Shown one piece after another: positions 32,607 through 41,096 of a stretch of DNA of 64,000 nt (within the stretch, counting starts at the first letter, position 1; each line of letters starts with the position of its first letter). Below the pieces are notes generated by a model, which was not told the origin of the DNA, ran no database searches, and worked only from the letters and a program-made list of their open reading frames with translations. The position numbers were made by a program, and so were the translations under genes. Source of the DNA: Chakrabartia godavariana (lineage in GTDB: Bacteria; Pseudomonadota; Alphaproteobacteria; Sphingomonadales; Sphingomonadaceae); contig RKSN01000002.1 of NCBI GenBank assembly GCA_005518185.1, positions 726,452-790,451 on the forward strand, in the 5' to 3' direction.

Positions 32607-32894
32607 TCACAGGGTTTCGGTGATGAACACCCGGTAGTCGGCACCCAGATGGCGGTGCTTGCGTGCCTCGACATAGGCCGGGCTGTCATACCAGGCGCGT
32701 GCGGCCGCCATATCGGGGAATTCGATGACAACGGCACCTTCGACCGGCGCGCCTTCCAGCGTCTCGCACGGGCCGTAAAAGGCGCGCGGCGTGCCCGGAT
32801 GCCCGGCCAGCGTCGGCCCGGCCTTGCCGCTGTACGTGTCCATCTCGCCCGCATCGCGGACGCGTTCGCGCATGAAAATGATCATTGCCCCCAT
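32607..32894 (-). CDS. DUF1330 family protein
   Basis: 95 residues from ATG 32894 (MGAMIIFMRE), preceded by AAAGGAGAG. The ferredoxin-like alpha-beta barrel pattern of DUF1330 is clear: DTYSGKAGPTLAGHPG, ALEG-type turn LEGAPVEGAVVIEFPDMAAARAWYDSPAY and RHLGADYRVFITE. Related proteins are dimeric small proteins of unknown activity. It is a monocistronic-looking gene. Confidence 0.82.
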   Translation of the reverse strand: MGAMIIFMRERVRDAGEMDTYSGKAGPTLAGHPGTPRAFYGPCETLEGAPVEGAVVIEFPDMAAARAWYDSPAYVEARKHRHLGADYRVFITETL

Positions 32895-32962
32895 GGCATC
32901 GCTCTCCTTTGCTGTGTGCCACCTCAGTGGCAGCACACAGCAGCGGGAGCAAGCGGCGCCTG

Positions 32963-33304
32963 TCAGACAGGATTGCCGTCGTCGTCGATCTGCCCAAGGT
33001 CGTCCTCGTCGTCCAGCGCGTCGGGATCGTCCTCATCGTCGAGGTCATCCTCGTCATCGTCCAGATCGTCATCGTCCAGATCGTCGTCGTCCTCTTCCTC
33101 GTCGAGGTCGATCTCGTCCTCATCCTCGTCATCGACGCCCGCTTCATCGTCAAAGCCGCCATCGTCGTCGGAATCGCTCTCGGCCCCGCGCGCGACGCCT
33201 GCGGCGTCCTCATAGGATTGCACGACCCTCGGGCCGCCTTCTGCGGCCGTCTGTTGGTCGGCAAACGCCGTCACGTCGCGACCGCGACCATCCTCGCTCA
33301 TCAT
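32963..33304 (-). CDS. Extremely acidic low-complexity protein
   Basis: Start taken at ATG 33304 (MMSEDGRGRDV), preceded by AAGGACGAGG; a longer frame to 33421 lacks a ribosome site. The first 50 residues look ordinary (DVTAFADQQTAAEGGPRVVQSYEDAAGVA). The remaining 60 are almost only Asp and Glu with spaced Leu, Ile and Gly, such as DEDEDEIDLDEEEDDDDLDD. There is no signal peptide. Such tails can bind cations or basic proteins, or regulate a polymerase, but no function can be assigned. The N-terminal part may be a short primosomal/DUF segment; I do not recognise it. Confidence 0.6.
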   Translation of the reverse strand: MMSEDGRGRDVTAFADQQTAAEGGPRVVQSYEDAAGVARGAESDSDDDGGFDDEAGVDDEDEDEIDLDEEEDDDDLDDDDLDDDEDDLDDEDDPDALDDEDDLGQIDDDGNPV

Positions 33305-33568
33305 GTCCTCGTCCTTCCAGGGTGGGTGGGTGAGGACAACGCGCAACGCCTGCACAAGGTCCGCTTCATACCGCGGCTGCGACCGCGCCACAGCACCAGT
33401 CCGACGCGCGGAATAAGTCATGCCGCCCGACGTTGTCGTCCCGGATGCCTGCGGGTCGCAAGGGCATCCCGATGACCGACAGGGACGGCGGGCAACGCCC
33501 CCGCACGCCGCCCCGCCCCCGGACGCGACACAGGGCTTTGAGCCCGCAGGGCGCGCCGGACATGAATT

Positions 33569-33604
33569 GGCCCCGCCGGTTGCATCAACCAGCGGGGCCT
33601 TTTT
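33569..33604 (+). terminator. Strong Rho-independent terminator with no recognised upstream gene
   Basis: GGCCCCGC (33569-33576) pairs with GCGGGGCC (33592-33599), extended inside by GGTTG/CAACC around a 3-nt loop, then TTTTT. It points to a plus-strand transcript. The 264 nt before it (33305-33568) hold only the minus-strand promoter of the acidic protein and no convincing coding frame, so a small RNA or an unrecognised short gene may end here. Confidence 0.75.
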
Positions 33605-33708
33605 GATGGAGACGGGCGCAGGCGGGAATAACGGCGCGCGGGCGGCGTTGTGATTGCGGGGAAGGGGAATGAACCTGCTGTCCTCGCGACGCCAGAAAGG
33701 GTCCTATC

Positions 33709-33873
33709 ATGAAAAAGATCATCACCGCCGTTTCGATTGCCACCACCACGCTCGTCGGCATGGTTGCGCTCGCCGCCCCGGCGCAGGCCGGCGAAGGCCA
33801 TTGGTCGATCGGCAACGGCGTGCAGTGCCGCGTCATCCTGGGCGTCGTGGTCTGCTCCAAGAACCGCGCCTGA
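33709..33873 (+). CDS. 54-residue secreted peptide, unknown function
   Basis: ATG 33709 follows AAAGGG by 7 nt and the frame ends at TGA 33871-33873. The product has a textbook signal peptide (KKIITAVSIATTTLVGMVALAAPAQA) and a mature part of about 28 residues: GEGHWSIGNGVQ, then two cysteines (QCRVILGVVVCSK) that could form a disulphide. A strong terminator follows 49 nt later, so it is a one-gene unit. No family recognised. Similar small exported two-Cys peptides occur in sphingomonads, but I cannot name one. Confidence 0.65.
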   Translation: MKKIITAVSIATTTLVGMVALAAPAQAGEGHWSIGNGVQCRVILGVVVCSKNRA

Positions 33874-33921
33874 TCCACGGCGCGACACGGCCCGGTGCCG
33901 CTGTCGCAACCGGACAAGAAG

Positions 33922-33957
33922 AGGCCCCGCCGGTTGAGGGACCGGCGGGGCCTTTTT
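33922..33957 (+). terminator. Rho-independent terminator of the secreted-peptide gene
   Basis: AGGCCCCGCCGGT (33922-33934) and ACCGGCGGGGCCT (33941-33953) form a perfect 13-bp stem with a 6-nt loop, followed by a run of Ts. The stem closely resembles the terminator at 33569-33604. Confidence 0.88.
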
Positions 33958-33990
33958 GCGTGCGGTGATGGAAGGCCCGCGCCGCCCGGC

Positions 33991-34362
33991 TCAGGCCGCC
34001 TTGGGCATCAGCACGCCCAGCACGACCGCGACGAGCAGCAGCGCGGGGACATCGCCCAGCAGATGCCCACGGTGCATCTCATGCCCGAAGGATTGCACGG
34101 CCATGATGACCGCGTGGACGACGCTCGACCAGATGGTGAAGCTGATCAGCGACCGGTGTGCCGCCGGATTGGACGCCGCGCGGATCAGGAACACGCCGAG
34201 CGTCGCATAGACGCCCACGATCATCATGAAATATTGCGACGCAGCCGGTGGCCCTTCATGCCACGCCCAGCCCGACGGCCAGAACATGGCGAGCGGATAC
34301 ACAAGACAGAACACCGCCCCAAAGGCGATCAGCGCGTAACGGAGCAATACATCCTTCTGCAT
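33991..34362 (-). CDS. Four-helix membrane protein (DUF6632-like)
   Basis: 123 residues with four predicted membrane helices (about 8-28, 43-62, 75-92 and 101-119). Recognisable blocks are LLRYALIAFGAVFCLVYPL, QYFMMIVGVYATLGVFLIRAA and AAHRSLISFTIWSSVVHAVIMAVQ, which I associate with the DUF6632 family from memory. No function is known for it. It is flanked by unrelated genes, apparently monocistronic. Confidence 0.62.
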   Translation of the reverse strand: MQKDVLLRYALIAFGAVFCLVYPLAMFWPSGWAWHEGPPAASQYFMMIVGVYATLGVFLIRAASNPAAHRSLISFTIWSSVVHAVIMAVQSFGHEMHRGHLLGDVPALLLVAVVLGVLMPKAA

Positions 34363-34464
34363 GGCCAGCTCTCCCCATTATCTGCCTGAAAATACAGGCA
34401 GATCGGGAAGGTATAACCATTTTGGATGGATAGATAGGGGCGCGGGTGAAGTAGCTGGTAGCGG

Positions 34465-34569
34465 CGCGGGCGTTAATCCCGCGTCGTCGGACGCAGCTTG
34501 TAGCTGCGCCGGCCGGGCGCGCCTTGGGCGTCGCAGGTTAGCCGAAGCTAACCCTGCGACCGGCGCGCC
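34465..34569 (-). repeat. Cluster of three hairpins just after nrdB
   Basis: CGCGGG/CCCGCG (34465-34483), CGCAGCT/AGCTGCG (34492-34508) and a long stem with GTCGCAGGTTAGC (34530-34542) against GCTAACCCTGCGAC (34547-34560) with a UUCG-type loop on the minus strand. The last is bracketed by GGCGCGCC copies (34516-34523, 34562-34569) that can pair with each other. It begins directly after the nrdB stop and lacks a T-run, so it may stabilise or end the nrdAB mRNA. Confidence 0.5.
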
Positions 34570-35625
34570 TTACTCCGCAGCAACCCCCGCTGCCTCGAAC
34601 ATGTCCTTTTCCACCGCCATGTCTTCCGGCACGTCGTTGGCGGCCTTGGCGGCCTTGCGGCGGTCGAAATTGTCCCAGACCTGGTTCCAGTCGCCGCGCG
34701 TGGCGGCCTTGGCGTATTCGGTGGCGCGGGTTTCGAAGAAGTTGGCGTGTTCCACCCCGTTGAGCAGCGGCGCGAGCCACGGCAGGGGGTGTTCCTCGAT
34801 CATGTACATCGGCGAGAAGCCAAGCTGGCCCAGACGCCAGTCCGCGATGTAGCGGATGTAGCGCTTGATTTCCTTGGGCGTCATGCCCGGCACCGGCCCC
34901 TGTTCAAAGGCGAGATCGATGAAGGCGTCTTCCAGCCGCACGGTGCGCTGGCAGCAGTCGAGAATATCGTCCTTCACCGCCTTGGTCAGGCAGTCGCGTT
35001 CCTTGGTGAAGGTGTGGAACAGCTTGGTGATGCCTTCGCAGTGCAGGCTTTCGTCACGGATCGACCAGGTGACGATCTGCCCCATGCCCTTCATCTTGTT
35101 GAAGCGCGGGAAGTTCATCAGCATCGCAAAGGACGCGAACAGCTGCAGCCCTTCGGTAAAGCCGCCGAACATGGCGAGCGTGCGGGCGATATCCTCATCA
35201 TTGTCGACGCCGAAGGTGCTAAGGTAATCGTGCTTGTCCTTCATTTCCTTATACTGAAGGAACATGCCATATTCGCTTTCCGGCATCCCGATGGTGTCGA
35301 GCAGGTGCGAATAGGCGGCGATGTGCACCGTTTCCATGTTGGAAAAGGCGGTCAGCATCATCTTGATTTCGGTCGGCTTGAACACGCGGCCATAATGTTC
35401 GTGGTAGCAGTTCTGCACCTCGACGTCGGCCTGCGTGAAGAAGCGGAAGATCTGCGTAAGCAGATTGCGCTCATGATCGGAGAGCTTCTGCGCCCAGTCG
35501 CGGCAATCCTCGCCCAGCGGCACTTCTTCCGGCAGCCAGTGGATCTGCTGCTGGCGCTTCCAGAATTCATAGGCCCAGGGATATTCAAAGGGCTTGTACT
35601 GCTTGCGGGCTTCGAGAAGGGACAT
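34570..35625 (-). CDS. nrdB: Class Ia ribonucleotide reductase, beta subunit
   Basis: 351 residues. The di-iron site is visible: first ligands in EEVPLGEDCRDW region and ETVHIAAYSHLL, then EGLQLFASFAMLMNF and RDESLHCEGITKLFH, with the radical Tyr in the helix containing AYSHLL. With NrdA it makes deoxyribonucleotides for DNA synthesis. It lies 64 nt downstream of nrdA on the same strand. Length and motifs are normal. Expression is likely repressed by NrdR through boxes upstream of nrdA. Confidence 0.95.
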   Translation of the reverse strand: MSLLEARKQYKPFEYPWAYEFWKRQQQIHWLPEEVPLGEDCRDWAQKLSDHERNLLTQIFRFFTQADVEVQNCYHEHYGRVFKPTEIKMMLTAFSNMETVHIAAYSHLLDTIGMPESEYGMFLQYKEMKDKHDYLSTFGVDNDEDIARTLAMFGGFTEGLQLFASFAMLMNFPRFNKMKGMGQIVTWSIRDESLHCEGITKLFHTFTKERDCLTKAVKDDILDCCQRTVRLEDAFIDLAFEQGPVPGMTPKEIKRYIRYIADWRLGQLGFSPMYMIEEHPLPWLAPLLNGVEHANFFETRATEYAKAATRGDWNQVWDNFDRRKAAKAANDVPEDMAVEKDMFEAAGVAAE

Positions 35626-35689
35626 GATCGTCTTCCTGCTTAAATCTGTGTGTATGCGGACCGGAGCGCTTGTGGTGTCAGTGACCGGG

Positions 35690-37603
35690 TCACTGACAGG
35701 CTAGGCACTCATCATAATCCGTCGTCGTTGCGAGCTCATATTTGGGGGCTTCCGCCGTGTTGTCCGCCTCCACGCCACCGGCAAAGCCGGCGCGCTGGAT
35801 CGACTTCGACCGGAGATAATAAAGCGACTTCACGCCGAGTTCCCATGCGCGGAAGTGGAGCATCAGGAGATCCCACTTTTCCACGTCCGCCGGGATGAAC
35901 AGGTTCAGCGACGTCGCCTGATCGATATAGGGCGTCCGGTCGGCCGCGAGTTCGATCAGCCAGCGCTGGTCGATCTCGAAGCTGGTCTTGAACGTGTCCT
36001 TTTCTTCCTGGCTCAGGAAGTCGAGGTGCTGGACCGAGCCGCCATGCTCCAGGATCGAGTTCCACACATTGTCGCTGTTCTTCGCCTTTTCGATGAGCAG
36101 CTTTTCAAGATGCGGATTGCGGATCGAGAAGGAGCCGCTGAGCGTCTTGTGCGTATAGATGTTGGCGGGGATCGGCTCGATGCAGGCGCTGGTACCGCCG
36201 CAGATGATCGAGATCGACGCCGTCGGCGCAATCGCGGTCTTGCAGCTGAAGCGTTCCATCACGCCGCGTTCCTCGGCATCCGGGCAGGCGCCGCGTTCGG
36301 TCGCGAGCAGCATCGAGGCTTCGTTCACCTTGGCCGAGATGTGCTTGAAGATGCGCAGGTTCCAGCTCTTGGCCATTGCGCCTTCGAACGGAATGTTGCG
36401 CGCCTGCAGGAAGCTGTGGAAGCCCATGACGCCGAGACCGACCGAGCGTTCACGGCTGGCCGAATATTTGGCGCGGGCCATTTCCGGCGGCGCGCGGTCG
36501 ATATAGTCCGTGAGCACATTGTCGAGGAAGCGCATGACATCCTCGATGAACTGCTTGTCGCCATTCCACTCATCCCATGTTTCCATGTTGAGCGAGGACA
36601 GGCAGCACACCGCCGTACGGTCATTGCCGAGATGGTCGCGGCCCGTGGGCAGCGTGATTTCCGAACACAGGTTCGACGTCGAGACCTTGAGGCCCAGTTC
36701 CCGGTGATGCTTCGGCATCGCCTTGTTCACATGGTCGGAAAAGACGATGTACGGCTCACCCGTGGCAAGGCGGGTTTCGACGAGCTTCTGGAAGAGCGCG
36801 CGCGCATCGACCGAGGCGCGCACCGATCCGTCCTTCGGGCTCTTCAGGTCCCATTCCGCGCCGTCGCGCACCGCTTCCATGAAGGCATCCGGAATGAGGA
36901 CGCCGTGGTGCAGGTTCAGCGCCTTGCGGTTGAAGTCGCCCGACGGCTTGCGGATTTCGAGGAACTCCTCGATTTCCGGGTGGCTGATGTCGAGATAGCA
37001 GGCCGCCGACCCACGACGCAGCGAGCCCTGCGAGATTGCGAGCGTCAGCGAATCCATGACGCGGACGAACGGGATGATGCCCGACGTCTTGCCATTGAGG
37101 CCGACCGGTTCACCAATGCCGCGCACAGCGCCCCAATAGGTGCCGATGCCGCCGCCGCGCGAGGCGAGCCAGACATTCTCGTTCCAGGTGTTGACGATGC
37201 CTTCCAGGCTGTCGTCGACCGAATTGAGGTAGCAGGAGATCGGCAGGCCGCGGCCCGTGCCACCGTTGGAGAGCACCGGCGTGGCGGGCATGAACCACAG
37301 CTTCGAGATATAGTCGTAGATGCGCTGGGCATGCGCCTGATCATCGGCGTACGCAGAGGCGACGCGCACGAACAGATCCTGATAGCTTTCGCCCGGCAGC
37401 AGATAGCGGTCGCGCAGCGTTTCCTTGCCGAAGTCGGTCAGCAGCGCGTCGCGCCCACGATCGATCTCCAGCGGATACGGCTCATCCACGGTCCGCGTGC
37501 CCTTCACGGCGGACTTGCTCTTCGCCTTCGGCGCGGAGGACGTCTCTACAGTCGTTGCCACAGCATCTTCGCCCAATTCTGCCTGCGTATCCCGAAAATC
37601 CAT
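35690..37603 (-). CDS. nrdA: Class Ia ribonucleotide reductase, alpha subunit
   Basis: Start ATG 37603 (MDFRDTQAELGED) follows GGGGGCAAGA; an extended frame to 37774 would overlap the regulatory boxes. 637 residues, shorter than the E. coli type because the N-terminal ATP-cone is missing; a Lys/Ser/Ala linker leads directly to the R1 core. Active-site pieces: LPISCYLNSV, FNRKALNLHHG, CSEITLP, AVCCLSSLNMET and the C-terminal redox pair CLAC. The absent ATP cone means activity control differs from the classical form. Operon with nrdB. Confidence 0.95.
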   Translation of the reverse strand: MDFRDTQAELGEDAVATTVETSSAPKAKSKSAVKGTRTVDEPYPLEIDRGRDALLTDFGKETLRDRYLLPGESYQDLFVRVASAYADDQAHAQRIYDYISKLWFMPATPVLSNGGTGRGLPISCYLNSVDDSLEGIVNTWNENVWLASRGGGIGTYWGAVRGIGEPVGLNGKTSGIIPFVRVMDSLTLAISQGSLRRGSAACYLDISHPEIEEFLEIRKPSGDFNRKALNLHHGVLIPDAFMEAVRDGAEWDLKSPKDGSVRASVDARALFQKLVETRLATGEPYIVFSDHVNKAMPKHHRELGLKVSTSNLCSEITLPTGRDHLGNDRTAVCCLSSLNMETWDEWNGDKQFIEDVMRFLDNVLTDYIDRAPPEMARAKYSASRERSVGLGVMGFHSFLQARNIPFEGAMAKSWNLRIFKHISAKVNEASMLLATERGACPDAEERGVMERFSCKTAIAPTASISIICGGTSACIEPIPANIYTHKTLSGSFSIRNPHLEKLLIEKAKNSDNVWNSILEHGGSVQHLDFLSQEEKDTFKTSFEIDQRWLIELAADRTPYIDQATSLNLFIPADVEKWDLLMLHFRAWELGVKSLYYLRSKSIQRAGFAGGVEADNTAEAPKYELATTTDYDECLACQ

Positions 37604-37771
37604 TCTTGCCCCCAATTGCGCGCGACCGCGATGTTCCAATTTTGTTCGACTCGGGCCGAAACCCTGCTCATACCATGTCTGGCGGATCAAACCGCCGAAA
37701 TTTGAAGCTGCCCCCGATATCCACAGGGCACAAAAAGCCCCGTGCCGCAAATCACTTTGCGTTCTCTCAAC

Positions 37772-37816
37772 CACAATCTCTTGGGTTGCCCCCCGGCTCA
37801 GCCACTATCCATAGTG
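37772..37816 (-). promoter_or_regulatory. Pair of NrdR-type boxes upstream of nrdA
   Basis: CACTATCCATAGTG (37803-37816) is a near-perfect dyad matching the known NrdR box, and a degenerate second copy CACAATCTCTTGGG begins at 37772. Their starts are 31 nt apart, three helical turns, as in known NrdR promoters. The rest of the 444-nt gap (37604-38047) shows no coding frame. A DnaA-box-like ATATCCACA lies further toward nrdA but has one mismatch. Confidence 0.7.
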
Positions 37817-37973
37817 CCTCATCTGTGCGGAGACGCAAGAGGGTATTTGACAGTTCCGGGACTCAATTCGTCGCAGATGTGACTCGGTTCATGGCATCAT
37901 TTCCGCATTGCGGTGCAGCGACGCGCGGACTTCCCTTGGCTTTGGAAAATGCAAGCGGGACAAATATCTTTTG

Positions 37974-38000
37974 AAAAAAATTTGCACGGCCGTCGCGGCC
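37974..38000 (-). terminator. Possible terminator after the DUF1905 gene
   Basis: On the minus strand GGCCG and CGGCC form a 5-bp stem with a 3-nt loop (38000-37988), followed 7 nt later by a T-run (37980-37974). The spacing and short stem make it a modest candidate. It would end the topA-DUF1905 transcript 48 nt past the stop. Confidence 0.4.
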
Positions 38001-38047
38001 AATCTGGATGCGATCCGATCACCCAGCCATCCCCCGTTGGGCACCGT

Positions 38048-38347
38048 TCAGATGGTCAGCGTGACCTCCACGCGGTCACCCACGCCGAATCCCTCCGCCT
38101 TGCGCACCGCGGCCTTCAGCGGCAGCAGAAACCCGCCCGACGCTTTGCTGGGAAACAGCGAGGTGCGCCAGCGCGTTCGGCCGATCGTCACCTCAACCGG
38201 CACCGACCCGAATCCGCGTGTCAGCCCCAGCGATGCATAGCGCACTTCCGCCGCCGCCTCGCCCTCCACGGTCAGGAAGTGCCAGGACGCGCCTTGCGAC
38301 GTCCACAGCCAGACGTCGGCATCCAGAGTGATGGTAGCGCGGTCCAT
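38048..38347 (-). CDS. DUF1905 domain protein
   Basis: 99 residues that make up a single DUF1905 fold: TLDADVWLWTSQGASWHFLTVEGEAAAEVR, then GFGSVPVEVTIGRTRWRTSLFP, and SGGFLLPLKAAVRKAEGFGVGDRVEVTLTI. The W-x-F-L and K-A-V-R-K pattern is standard. Function is unknown; homologues are often fused to YdeI-like domains. Placed 44 nt downstream of topA with a hairpin between them. Confidence 0.85.
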   Translation of the reverse strand: MDRATITLDADVWLWTSQGASWHFLTVEGEAAAEVRYASLGLTRGFGSVPVEVTIGRTRWRTSLFPSKASGGFLLPLKAAVRKAEGFGVGDRVEVTLTI

Positions 38348-38361
38348 GGGCTACTCCCAAT

Positions 38362-38390
38362 CAGATCCTCCCCCATCGGGGGAGGATCTG
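38362..38390. repeat. Perfect hairpin between topA and the DUF1905 gene
   Basis: CAGATCCTCCCCC (38362-38374) and GGGGGAGGATCTG (38378-38390) form a 13-bp stem with a 3-nt loop. There is no T-run. The core CCTCCCCC...GGGGGAGG is the same as at both ends of the longer repeat at 58374-58515, so it looks like a reduced copy of that dispersed element. Confidence 0.7.
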
Positions 38391-38391
38391 G

Positions 38392-40947
38392 CTACTCAGC
38401 CTTCTTCTTTGCCGGAGCTTTCTTTGCGGTGGCCTTTTTCGGGGCCGCCTTCTTCTTGGCAGGTGCCTTCTTCTTGCCCTTGGCCGGGGCCTTGGCGGCG
38501 CGTTCGTCGATCAGCTGCGCGGCTTCCTCCAGCGTCAGGGCTTCGGCCGTGATCGTCTTGGGCAGCGTCGCATTGGTCGTGCCGTCGGTCACGTAAGACC
38601 CATAGCGGCCCTCCATCAGCTTGATCTCAAGCTCGGTCCGCGGATGCGCGCCAAGCACGCGCAGCGGCTCCCGCGCGGCGCCCCGTGCCCGTCCGCCGCC
38701 GCTCGCTGCTTCGGCCAGCTTGACGACGGCCGCGTTCATCCCGGTCTCGAACACGTCGCGGGTCGCCTGGAGCCGCGCATATTTGCCGTCATGCGCCAGA
38801 TAGGGGCCATAGCGCCCGATGCTGGCGGTGATCGGCTTGCCCGTTTCCGGATGGTCGCCGATGGTGCGCGGAAGGTCGATGAGCTTGACCGCCCAGTCGA
38901 GCCCGAACTCCTCGCCCGGAATATCCTTCGGGATGGACGCGCGCTTCGCCTCCTTGCCCTCGCCCATTTCGACATAGGGGCCGAAGCGGCCCGACTTGCG
39001 GGAAATGTCCTGCCCGGTTTCGGGATGCTGGCCGAGCACTTCGGGGCCGTTGGACCCGGCATCGCCCTCTCCGCCCGGCTGGCCGAACTTGCGGGTGAAT
39101 TTGCACTCCGGATAGTTGGAGCAGGCGACGAACGCGCCGAAGCGCCCACCGCGCAGCGCGAGCCTGCCCGCCTGACAGGCCGGGCACTGGCGTGGATCAC
39201 CGCCGTCCTCCCGCTCCGGGAACAGGAAGGGCGCAAGGAACTCGTCGAGCGCCGCCGTCACTTCGGACGGCTTCTGGTCCATGACCTCGACCGTCTTGGG
39301 CTTGAAGTCGCGCCAGAAGGCTTCGAGCACCGCCTGCCATTGGGCACGCCCGCCCGAGACGTCATCAAGCTGGTCCTCAAGGCCCGCCGTATAGTCGTAG
39401 GCGACATAACGTTCGAAGAAGCGTTCGAGGAAGGCGATGACGAGCCGCCCGCTTTCATTGGGCGTGAAACGGTTGCGCTCCACGCTCACATAGTCGCGGT
39501 CCTTCAGCACCTGCAGGATCGAGGCATAGGTCGACGGCCGCCCGATGCCGAGTTCCTCCATCTTCTTGACGAGGCTGGCTTCGGAATAGCGCGGCGGCGG
39601 CTGGGTGAAGTGCTGTTCGGATTCGACCGATTTCTTGGCAGGCGCATCGCCCTCGCTCATGCGCGGCAGGCGGCGGCCATCCTCATCGTCGTCGCTGTCG
39701 TCGATGCTTTCCTCATAAAGGGCGAGGAATCCGGGAAAGAGCACGACCTGCCCCGTGGCGCGCAGGCCCGTCTGGCCGGTGCCGTCGAGCAGTTCGACCG
39801 TGGTGCGCTCCAGCCGCGCCGAGGCCATCTGGCTGGCCAGCGCGCGCTTGAAGATCAGATCATAGAGCCGTGCATGATCGCCGCCGCCGGCGCGATCCTT
39901 GCTGAAGTCGGTCGGGCGAATCGCCTCATGCGCTTCCTGGGCATTCTTGGCCTTTGTCTGATACTGGCGCGGCTTGTCCGGTACATAGCCCGCGTCATAG
40001 CGCTGGGCGATGGCATTGCGCGCCGCGCTGATGGCAGAGCCATCCATCTGCACGCCGTCGGTACGCATGTAGGTGATCGCGCCATCTTCATAGAGCGCCT
40101 GCGCGAGCCGCATCGTGTGCGTGGCAGAGAAGCCCAGCTTGCGCGCGGCTTCCTGCTGCAGCGTCGATGTGGTGAAGGGCGGCGGCGGATTGCGCGTCAG
40201 CGGCTTGGTCTCGACGCTCGCGACCGAGAAGCGGCCCGCCTCGACCGCGGCCCTGGCGCTCTCTGCGTCGCCGGCAGTGCCGATGGTCAGCCGGTCGATC
40301 TTCTCGCCCTTGTGGCGGACGAGCCGCGCGACAAAGGGGACGCCGTCATGCTCCATTTTGGCAAAGACCGACCAATATTCCTGCGGCCGGAACAGCTCGA
40401 TCTCGCGTTCGCGATCCACGATGAGGCGCAGCGCGACCGACTGGACACGGCCCGCCGACTTGGCGCCGGGCAGCTTGCGCCACAGGACAGGCGAGAGGGT
40501 GAAGCCGACGAGATAATCGAGGGCGCGGCGGGCGCGATAGGCGTCGATCAGATCATGGTCGAGATCGCGCGGGCGTCCCATCGCCTCGGTGACGGCGGCC
40601 TTTGTGATCGCGTTGAAGGTGACGCGCTCGACATGCTTGGGCAGCACCTTCTTCTTCGCCAGCACCTCCTGCACGTGCCAGGAAATGGCTTCGCCTTCGC
40701 GATCCGGGTCGGTCGCGAGAATCAGCGTGTCCGCCCCCTTGGCCTCATCGGCGATCGCCTTGAGCTGCTTCGATTTGTCGGCATAGGCTTCCCACGTCAT
40801 GTCGAACCCGTTGTCCGGATCGACCGAGCCGTCCTTGGCGGGAAGATCGCGCACATGGCCGAAACTGGCGAGCACGCGGTGACCCGGGCCGAGATATTTT
40901 TCGATCGTCTTCGCCTTGGCCGGCGACTCAACAACAACAAGCTTCAT
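38392..40947 (-). CDS. topA: DNA topoisomerase I
   Basis: Start ATG 40947 (MKLVVVESPAKAKTIEKYLG) gives 851 residues; the frame extends upstream without homology. Toprim domain at 1-140 (ATDPDREGEAISWH). The catalytic Tyr is Tyr293 in ITYMRTDG. A zinc finger with CPAC...CSNYPEC follows at about 585-615, then several topoisomerase C-terminal repeats (GPYVEMGEGKEAKR, IGRYGPYLAHDGKY, EGRYGSYVTDGTTNATLP). A Lys/Ala-rich tail of about 35 residues, common in this group, probably binds DNA. It relaxes negative supercoils during transcription and replication. Confidence 0.97.
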   Translation of the reverse strand: MKLVVVESPAKAKTIEKYLGPGHRVLASFGHVRDLPAKDGSVDPDNGFDMTWEAYADKSKQLKAIADEAKGADTLILATDPDREGEAISWHVQEVLAKKKVLPKHVERVTFNAITKAAVTEAMGRPRDLDHDLIDAYRARRALDYLVGFTLSPVLWRKLPGAKSAGRVQSVALRLIVDREREIELFRPQEYWSVFAKMEHDGVPFVARLVRHKGEKIDRLTIGTAGDAESARAAVEAGRFSVASVETKPLTRNPPPPFTTSTLQQEAARKLGFSATHTMRLAQALYEDGAITYMRTDGVQMDGSAISAARNAIAQRYDAGYVPDKPRQYQTKAKNAQEAHEAIRPTDFSKDRAGGGDHARLYDLIFKRALASQMASARLERTTVELLDGTGQTGLRATGQVVLFPGFLALYEESIDDSDDDEDGRRLPRMSEGDAPAKKSVESEQHFTQPPPRYSEASLVKKMEELGIGRPSTYASILQVLKDRDYVSVERNRFTPNESGRLVIAFLERFFERYVAYDYTAGLEDQLDDVSGGRAQWQAVLEAFWRDFKPKTVEVMDQKPSEVTAALDEFLAPFLFPEREDGGDPRQCPACQAGRLALRGGRFGAFVACSNYPECKFTRKFGQPGGEGDAGSNGPEVLGQHPETGQDISRKSGRFGPYVEMGEGKEAKRASIPKDIPGEEFGLDWAVKLIDLPRTIGDHPETGKPITASIGRYGPYLAHDGKYARLQATRDVFETGMNAAVVKLAEAASGGGRARGAAREPLRVLGAHPRTELEIKLMEGRYGSYVTDGTTNATLPKTITAEALTLEEAAQLIDERAAKAPAKGKKKAPAKKKAAPKKATAKKAPAKKKAE

Positions 40948-41096
40948 AACAGGCTGAGAACCTTTTCCTCGTGTGTACGCGCGAGGGTGATGTGTCAGGA
41001 ACCGCTCCGTCAAGGTGCCAAATGAGAGGTGCTTTGTCTTGCGAGCCGCGCCGTCTTTGCCTAGCAAGCGGCCAAACGGGGTTGGAGGGGTTTGCC

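Noticed and set aside
33420-33653. Plus-strand frame ending past the first terminator
   Set aside because: It reads through the terminator stem, lacks a ribosome site and has Pro/Ala/Arg-rich shadow composition.
37710-37725. DnaA-box-like ATATCCACA upstream of nrdA
   Set aside because: One mismatch to the consensus and no second box; not enough to call, though nrd control by DnaA is known elsewhere.
38644-41025. 793-codon plus-strand frame over topA
   Set aside because: Antisense of topA, which has all its catalytic motifs.
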